Assembly (NCBI RefSeq): GCF_001191005.1
Contig: NZ_CP012201.1
Location: 1,364,001 to 1,428,000 of the forward strand
Length of the DNA: 64,000 nt
Direction of reading: 5' to 3'
Source of the DNA: Massilia sp. NR 4-1
Lineage (GTDB): Bacteria; Pseudomonadota; Gammaproteobacteria; Burkholderiales; Burkholderiaceae_D
Below are positions 35,501 to 44,500 of this stretch, piece by piece. The position numbers were made by a program, and so were the translations under genes. A model generated the notes under the pieces. It did no database searches. It was given only the letters and a program-made list of their open reading frames with translations, and had not been told where the DNA came from. How positions within the stretch are numbered: the first letter of the stretch is position 1; every line of letters starts with the position of its first letter.

Positions 35501-38500
35501 TGGCCGGCCCCGTGGCCGATGGCGGAAGCGGCGCCGGCGGCGCGGCGGGAACGGAGGCCGCCAGCGGCAGCTCGGCGCGCGCCACGGCCGCCACGGCGGC
35601 TGGCTGCGCTGCCGGTGCATTCGGCTTTTCCTGCGCCGGTGCGGCGGGCAAGCGGCGCGCGAGCGCATCGGCATGTTCGCGCACGAAGTGGCCGGACAAC
35701 TGGCGCAGCGTCGTGTATTCGAAGAACAGGGTTTTGGACAGCGGACCGAAGATTTTTTCCAGCTGCGCCGTCATCTGCATCACGAGAACCGAATCGATGC
35801 CATAACTCTCCATCTCGGCATCGGCTTTCAGGCGTTCCAGCGGCAGTTTGAGCGCATTGCTGACCAGCTCCATCAGCAGCGCCAGTGCCAGGCCGGCCAG
35901 TGCTTCGCCGGCCGGCGCGGCGGCTGCTTGCGGCGGCTGCGCCATGGTCTGCGGCGGCGAGGCCGGCAGCGGCGCCGGCGGCACGGCCGATGGCGCCCAC
36001 GGCAGGCGTTGCGCCAATGCGGCCACCGACTGGCCCGGATCGGACAGCAGTTGCGCCAGGTTCGGCGCGTGCGGCAGCAGCGCGGCCAGGCGCTGGCGCA
36101 GCTGCTCCAGCAGCAGCGCGTCCACGCCCAGGTCCGTCAATGCGGCCTGGCAGTCGATCTCCTTCGCCGGTACGCTCAGCAACTCGCCTAGCAGGCCGGA
36201 CAGCAGGCTTTCCGCTTCGCTGGCCTGGCCGGATTCACCCAGCAGCGCCGCTTTCAGGCGCACCAGGTCGCCGCTCAGCACCATGACCTGCTCCAGGCCA
36301 TCGGCCAGCGCCGCGTGGAACAGTTGCAGCCCGTCCGCGCTCTGCAGCGTCTCCATGCCGGCCTCGCGCCGCAGCATCTCGCGCGTGCCGGCATCCACCT
36401 GCATGCCGCCTTCCTGCCACAGCGGCCAGTTGATGCTCAGCGTACGCCCCGGGCGCTCGCCGGCATCGGCCAGCACATTGCGGTAGCGCGCATAACCATC
36501 CATGAAGCCATTGGCGGCGGCGTAATCGGCCTGGCCGGGATTGCCGGTCTGCCCCGCCACCGAGGAGAACAACACCATCCAGCGCAAAGCGGCCTGGCGC
36601 GTGGCCAGGTCGAGATTGACCAGGCCATCGACCTTGGCGGCCAGCACTTGCCGGTAGTCTTCCGCCGTCTTGTATTGCAGGAAGCTGTCCCGCATCACGC
36701 CGGCGGTATGCAGTACGCCGTCCAGGCGGCCATGGCGCCGCAGCGCATCGGCCACCAGCGCTTCCAGCGCCGGCCGGTCGCTGCAATCGGCCTGGTGGTA
36801 TTCGACGGCCGCGCCCGCGCCGCGCCAGGCCTCGATATCGGCCAGCAGCCCGCTCGACGCGGCGGAACGGCCCAGCAGCAGCAAGCGGCTGCGTGGCGCA
36901 TGGGCCACGATGTCGCGGGCGAACAGGCGCGCCAGTCCACCGCCGGCGCCGGTCAGCAGATACACCTCGCCGTCGCGCCAGGGCGCTGGCGCCGTGGCGC
37001 GCGGCAGCCATTCGCGCCAGCCGCCCAGCAGGCGGCGTCCGCCGCCATGGCGGACCAGGCTGTCCTGCGGCCGCGCGGCATTCTCCTGCAACAGTGCCAG
37101 CAGGCGCGCGCTCTCCCCCATCTCCGGCACGAAGATGAGCTGGCAGCGCAATGCGGGCTGCTCCATCATCAGCGTGCGGCACCAGCCGGCCAGACCGGCC
37201 ATCGGCGCCTGCGCCGCGCTATCGTGCAGCACCACCTGTATCAGCGTGCGCGGCACCGGCGACTGGCGCAATAGCGGCGCCACATAGGCCTGCAGCCGGG
37301 CCAAGGCCTGGGCGTAGCGCTGCCCGATGCCGCCGCCGTCGGGCGCCGCCAGCAACTCGATGTCCGGCCCCAGGTCCAGCGCATGCGGCTGGCACAGCAG
37401 CACCGCATGGCGCTGGCGCTGCCATGGCGCCACGGCGTCCGCCGCCGCTTCGCGCCAGCAAGGCAGCAGGCGCAGCAGGCCGGCCGCCGGCAGCTCCGGC
37501 GCCGGCCTGGCCGCCTTCAGCGGCCGCGCGACATAGCCGCGCAAGGCCAGCCATACGGCACCCTGCTCGTCGCTGATGTCGATATCGATAGGCGCGCCCG
37601 GCGCGGCGCGGCGCACGACGCAGCGCGGCTGGGCCGGCCGCGTCCCCTGGATGCGGAAGGAGGACAGCGCAAACGGCAGCAAGGGCGCGCCGGCGCCGGT
37701 GCCGGCGGCCAGACCGATGGTGGCCTGCAGCGCGCCATCGAGCAGGCCCGGATGCAGCGCGTCAGGCCAGCCGTCGTCCGGCGGCAGCAGATCGGCCACC
37801 ACGGTCTGGGCGCCGAATTCGAGCCGGCCGAGCGTGCGGAGGGCCGGACCGTATTCCAGGCCGCAGGCGTCGAACAGGGCATAGCACTCCTCGGCCGAGA
37901 GCGCGCCGCTGCAATCGCGGCGCGCCGCTGCCGGCGCCAATACCGCTGGCAGCGGCGCGCCGTCCCACACCAGCCGGCCGCTGGCATGCAGCACCGGACC
38001 GGCCGCGGAGCCGCTGTGGATCTCGAAATTGCAACCGGCCGCGTCGGCCTGCGCCAGCGTCAGGTGCAGTTCCAGCAGCGGCGCTTGCCAGCGCGCCGGC
38101 TGCAGCCAGCTCATGCCGGCAATATGCCAGGAGTCCAGGCCCGGCCGCAATTGGGCGCAGGCGCCGGCCAGCAGCGCCAGATAGGCCGTGGCGGGCAATA
38201 CCGGCTGCCCCAGGATGCGGTGGTCGCGCAGGAAGGCTTCGCTGCCGTCGAAACGCGAAGTGAAACGGACCCCGTCCAGCGTCGAGGTATTGGCGTGCAG
38301 CAGCGGGTGCAGCATGCCCGGCGCGGACGCCGGCACAGGCGCGGATGCCGCCGGCAGCCGCTGGCGATCGCGCAGGAAGGGATAGGTCGGCAGGCTGATG
38401 CGCCGTGGCGGCGCCTCGCCATGCAACAGGCTCCAATCGATTTCCACGCCGCCGAGCCAGAGGCTGGCCAGCGGCGCCAGCTTGCCGTTGGCGACCCAGG

Positions 38501-41500
38501 CCGCCACGGACAGTTTCAGTTCGGTTTCGCCGGACAGCATGCCCAGGCCCGCGTGGCGCTGCTGGCAATCGCCGAAGCAGGCCGCCTGCGTGGCGCCGGC
38601 GCGCCAGCCATCCCGCTCGTCCAGCAAGCCGTCCAGCTGCGCTTCCAGGTCGGCCAGCGAACCGGCCACCAGGGCCAGCCGCGCGGCCATCGCCTCGCGC
38701 CCGGTCTGCAGGGTATAGGCCAGGTCGGCCAAGCTGCCGCCGATCCGGCCCTGCCGCAAGGCGCGCCGCAGCTGCGCGGCGCGGGCGGCCAGGCGGTCCT
38801 CGCTGCGGGCCGACAGCAGCACCAGCTGGACCGGCGCATGGCTGGCTGGCGCCTGCCGCGGCGGCGCCTCCTCCACCACGACGAAGGCGTTGGCGCCACC
38901 GGCGCCGAAGGACGATACGGTGGCGACGCGGCCGCCCGCCGCCGGACGGGGCCAGGCGTCGCCGGCGCGCTGCAAGGTGAACGGCGTGGCCGCCAGCCGC
39001 AGGCGCGGGTTGATGTCGCCGGCATGCAGGGTTGGCACGCGGGCGCCGTGGCGCAGCTGCAGCAGGACCTTGGTCAGGCCGGCAATGCCGGCGGCGGCTT
39101 CCAGGTGGCCGATATTCGATTTGACCGATCCCAGTCCGCAATAACCCAGCTGATCGGTGTCCTCCTGGAAGGCCTGCGTCAGGCCGCTGACTTCGATCGG
39201 GTCGCCCAGGTCGGTGCCGGTGCCGTGCGCCTCGACATAGCCGATGGCGCTGGCCGGAATGCCGGCCTGGTCCAGGGCCTGGCGGATCAGGGCGCGCTGG
39301 GCGGCCGGATTCGGCACGGTAAAGCCGTTCACCTTGCCGCCATGGTTGATGGCGGCGGCGCGCAGCACGCCATGGATATTGTCATTGTCGGCCAGCGCCG
39401 CCGACAGCGGCTTGAGCAGTACCGCGCCCACCCCTTCGCCGGGCACGAAACCGTCGGCACCCGCGCCGAAGCTCTTGCAGCGGCCATCGGCGGCCAGCAT
39501 CTGCATGCCGCACAGTTCCAGATACTGCGAGGGGTGCAGGTAGAGGTTGACGCCGCCGGCGATGGCCAGTTGGCAGGCGCCCGACCAGATGCTTTCGCAG
39601 GCCTGGTGCAGCGCCGTCAGCGAGGACGAGCACATGGTGTCGACCGGCACACTGGGGCCGTGCAGGTCAAATAGATAGGAAACCCGGTTGGCCACGGCAC
39701 TGAACGAGGTCTGCGGATTGTAGCCCTGCTTCAGCGGCCAGACCTCCGGGCCGTGCAGCACGTAGCCGGTCTTGGTCACGCCGGCAAACACGCCCACCTG
39801 CTTCTGGTAGCGCGCGGCCAGCATGGCGCGGGTGTAGCCGGCGTCTTCCAGCGCCGCCCAGCAAGTCTCGACGAACAGGCGCGCCTGCGGGTCGAGATTG
39901 ATGGCTTCCAGCGGCGACATATTGAAGAACAGGGAGTCGAAGCAATCCCAGTCGTCCAGGAAGCCGCCCCATTTGGAATAGCTGCGTCCTTCGCGCAAGG
40001 CCGTGGCGCGGTCCGCTTCGAAAAAGTCCTGCAAGGGCCAGCGGTCGGCCGGAATGGTCGAAATGCAATCGCGGCCGGCGGCCAGATTGTCCCAGAACGC
40101 GTCCAGATCGGGCGCGCCCGGATAGCGGCCGCTCAGGCCGATGATGGCGATCGGTTCGCGCGCCGCCGGCGCGGCGGGCATGGCGGCGGCAGACGGCGCC
40201 GCGTCGGCGGCAGGCGCCGCAGCAATAACTGTTTCAGAAATAGGAGGCATATCGGTTTCGCAATGGGTCCAGGCGGCGCATTGGCGTGCATGCGCCGTGG
40301 CCAGATAGGTGGCCAGCGCGCCCAGGGTCTGGTGCTCGAAAAACAAGGTCTGCGACAATTCGCCGAAAATCTCGCCGAGCGCCTGGTTGAGCTGCATGAT
40401 CAGGGTGGAGTCGATGCCGTAGGTTTCCAGCGGCTCATCCAGTTCCAGCCGTGCCGGCGGGAAGCCGGTCTTCTCGGCAAACAATTGCTGCAACGCGGCC
40501 GCCGTGGCTGCCAGCAGCCGGGCCGGAATCGGCGCGGCTGCGGCGGCCGGGGCCGGTGCGCCAGCCTGGCTGGCCGGTGCCGCCGGCCGCGCCAGGATCA
40601 GGCGGCGCAAGGTGGCGGCCTCGCCGGCGGCCACCAGCACCTGGGGCTCGTCCAGCGCCAGGCACTGGAACAGGGTGCGAATGCCATCGTCCAGGGGCAA
40701 CGGCGCCATGCCGCCCAGCCGCCGCATCGCGGCAATGGTGGCGCGGTCGACCTGCATGCCGCCGTCCTGCCACAAAGGCCAGTTGATCGAGCAGGTGCGT
40801 CCCGCCCCGGCGCGCCGCGCGCGGTAATGGGCAAAGCCATCCATGAAACCGTTGGCGGCCGCATAGTCGGCCTGGCCGATATTGCCCATGGCGCCCGCGC
40901 CCGAGGAAAAGGCGAGCAGGAAATCCAGCGTCAGGGCGGCGGTGGCGCGGTCGAGATTGACGAGGCCCGCCACTTTGGGCGGCAGAACCTGGTCCAGGTC
41001 GGCGGCCGGCTTGCGCACGATAAAGCTGTCGCGCACCACGCCGGCGCAATGGATCACGCCGTGCAGGCCGCCCCAGGCGCCGAGGCAGTCGGCCACCATG
41101 GCCTGGCAGTCCGCCGCCGAGGCGACGTCCAGCTGGCGGTACTCGGCTTGCGCACCCATGGCGCGCAAGTCCGCCAGGCAGTCCTGCTGGCGCGCGCCGA
41201 GCGGCGAGCGGCCCGCGAGCAGCAGGCGGGGCCGCTCGGCCCGGGCGGCAATGGCGCGCGCCACCGCCATGCCCAGCGCGCCGCCGCCGCCGGTGATCAG
41301 GAACACGCCGTCGGCGCGCAGCGCCTGCCCGGCGGGCGCCGCCAGCTCCTCCCACTGCAAGACCGAACGCACGCCGTCCTGGTAGCGCACCATGGTCTCA
41401 GCGGGCGCGCGGCGGTTCTCTTCCAGCAGCGCATTGAGCGCCGCGGCTTCAGGCCAGCGGTCCAGGCCCAGCCACTGTACGGCCAGGCCGGGCTGCTCCT

Positions 41501-44500
41501 GCGCCGCGGTCTTCAGCAGCGCGGCCAGGCCGGACAGGGTGCGCGCATCGCCCTGCCACGGCGTCACCAGCTGCAGCAGCGTGCGGCCGGCGCCAAGGCG
41601 GGAGAATTCATCCTGGATCAGGGCCAGCAGCCGGCCCACATACGCGCTGTAGCGCGCCTCGACGCCGGCGCCGGCTTCAGCCTCGGTATCCAGCGCAAGC
41701 CAGGCGCGCTGCGGCTGCGCCTGCGCCGCCAGCACGGCGGCCAGCGCTTCCGGCACGCCGCAGCCGGCCACGACGTGGCGCTCATAGGCTGGCGCCACGC
41801 CGCTGGCGGCGCTGGCCACCCAGCGCGGCGCGAACAGCAGCACCGTGTCGCCGGCTGCCGCCGGCGCGGCTTCCGCGGCCGGCGCCGGCGCCGGGGCTAT
41901 GGCTGTGGCTGTGGCTGCGGGCATAGCGGCAGCTACAGCAGCAGCGCCGGGGGCGGCCGGTGCGCGCGCCGCCCCCGGCGGCACGCCCGGCACCCAGTAC
42001 GATTCTTCGGCAAACGGGTACTGCGGCAGGCTGAGACGGCGCGGTGGCCGGCCTTGGTACAGCGCCGCCCAGTCGATGGCGGCGCCGGCGCACCATAGCG
42101 CGGCCAGCTCGCCGCCCGCGTCCGGCCACGCGGCCAGCGCCGCCGCGACGCGCGCCGCGTCCGGCAACTGCTCCTGCACCTGGCCATGCACCGACAGCGT
42201 CAGCCGGCCCAGCGCGGCCCCGGGCGGACTGCCCCCTTCGGCCAATTGCTCCAGCGTACGCAGTAAGGCGGCGGCGTCTTCCGCCACAAAGGCGCAGCGC
42301 TGCGCCATCGCCTCGCGGCCGGCTTGCAGGGTGTAGGCCAGGCCGGCCAGATCGTCCGCGCCGTCCGCTTCGCGTACATGCCGCGCCAGCTGCGCCGCCT
42401 GGCGCCGCAATCCGGCCTGGTCCTTGGCCGACAGCACGAACAGCAGCGGGCCATGGCGCCGCTCTTCCCGGGCCAAGGGCGGCGCCTCTTCGAGCACCAG
42501 ATGGGCGTTGGCGCCGCCCGCGCCGAAGCTGCTGATGCCGGCGCGCCGCGGCACGGCGCTGCCGTCCACCAGCGGCGCCGGCCAGGCCGCCGCCGCGCGC
42601 TGGACCCGGAAGGGACTGTGCTCGAAATCGATCGCCGGATTGGGGCCGCCGCCATGCGAGACATTCGCCACCAGGGTGCGGTGCCGCATCTGCAGCAGCA
42701 CCTTGGTCAGCTGGGCGATCCCGGCGGCCGCCTCGGCATGGCCGATATTGGTTTTCACCGAGGACAGGCTGCAATACCCGGTATCGGCCGTCTCGGCGCC
42801 GAACGCTTCCACCAGGCCGGCCACTTCCACCGGATCGCCCAGCGCCGTGCCGGTGCCATGCGCCTCGACGCAGCTGATGCTGCGCGCCGCCACGCCGGCC
42901 TGGCGCAGCGCGCGCCGGATGGTGTCGGCCTGGGCCGCCGGGCTGGGGACCGAATAGCCGTTGCTGCGGCCGCCATGCGCGATGGCGCCACCACGGATCA
43001 GGCCGTGGATATGGTCGCCGTCGCGCAGCGCCGCGTCCAGCGGCTTGAGCAGCACGGCGCCCACCGCCTCGCCTGGCACATAGCCGCTGCCGCCGGCATC
43101 GAAGGCGCGGCAGCGGCCGTCCTCGGCCAGGAAGCGGCCCAGCGAGAGCGAGACGTACTTGCTGGGATGCAGCGTCAGGTTGACGCCGCCCGCCAATGCC
43201 ATGCCGCACTGGCCGCTGCGGATGCTGTCGCAGGCCATCTGCACGGCGTACAGCGAGGACGAGCAGGCGGTGTCGACGGTGACGCTGGGGCCGCTGGCAT
43301 TGAGCACATACGACACCCGGTTGGCGATCGAGAATACCTGGCTCGACGCCGGATAATGGTCGGCGCCGCCGTGGTGGGCGGCATCGCTCATGATGAGCTG
43401 GTAATTATTGAACGTGGTGCCGACAAACACCCCCAGGCCGGCCGGACCGCTGGCCTGGCGCAGCGCGGCGCGGGTATAGCCGGCCTCCTCCATGCAATGC
43501 CAGGCCGTCTGCAGGAACAGGCGTTCATGCGGGTCCATCAGCACCGCTTCGCGCGGCGTGATATTGAAGAACAGCGGATCGAAGCGGTCCACGCCGGACA
43601 GGAAGCCGCCCCACTGGCTGTAGCTCTTGCCGGCGGCGGCCGCGCGGGCCGGGTCGGCTTCGTAGAAACCGGCCAGCGGCCAGCGGCCGGGCGGGATGGT
43701 TTCTATGCTGTCGCGGCCGTCGAGCAGGTTGCGCCACAGCTGCTCCAGGCTGTCGGCCTGCGGATAGCGCCCGGCCAATCCCACCACGGCAATCACGTCG
43801 TGGCCGGCCGCGGCCGGGACAGCCGCCGCTTCCTGCACCGCTGGCGCTGGCGCCGCCGGCGCCGTGGCAGCCGGAGCAACCGGCGCGGGCGCGGAGGCCA
43901 CGGCGCCGGCCGCGCGCCCGGCGGCCAGCCGCTGCGCCAGCTCGCCCACGGTGGCGCAGCGGAACAGCAGCGTGGCGTCGCTGTTGCCGGCAAAAGCGGC
44001 CATGCGCTGGTTGAGCGCGGTATTCATCAGCGAATCGAGGCCGATCTCCTCGATCGCCATGTCGGCGCCGAATTGCCGCACCGGCATGGCCGTGACCTCG
44101 CTCAGGGCCGCGATCAGCAGCGTCAGCATATCGACTCCCGGCGCCGCGCCGGTGGCCAGGACCGCGGGCGCGGCCGGCATGGCGGCCGGCAGTGCAGCGG
44201 ACGTTGCCGCCGGCACGGCCGGCGCCATGGCGGCGCCATCGATCCAGTGGCGCTCGCGCGCGAAGGGATAAGTCGGCAGGCTGAGGCGCCATGGCAGATC
44301 GTCCTCGCGGTACAGCAGCGCCCAGTCGGGGCGGCCGCCCGCCACCCAGTGCGCGGCCAGCCACTGCAGGCGCTCGGCCGGCGCGGCCGGCGGCGCGTCC
44401 AGCGCTTCCAGCGGCCGGCGTGGCGCGCGGCCGGCGTGCACGCCCTGCATGCTGCGTCCGCCCTGGATGAAGTGGTCGAGCTGGCACAGCAGTGTGGCCT

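Noticed and set aside
41860..41950. Possible extra domain in the long Ala/Pro-rich stretch before KR1 of PKS C
   Set aside because: It is a low-complexity linker; the following region is the structural half of the KR.
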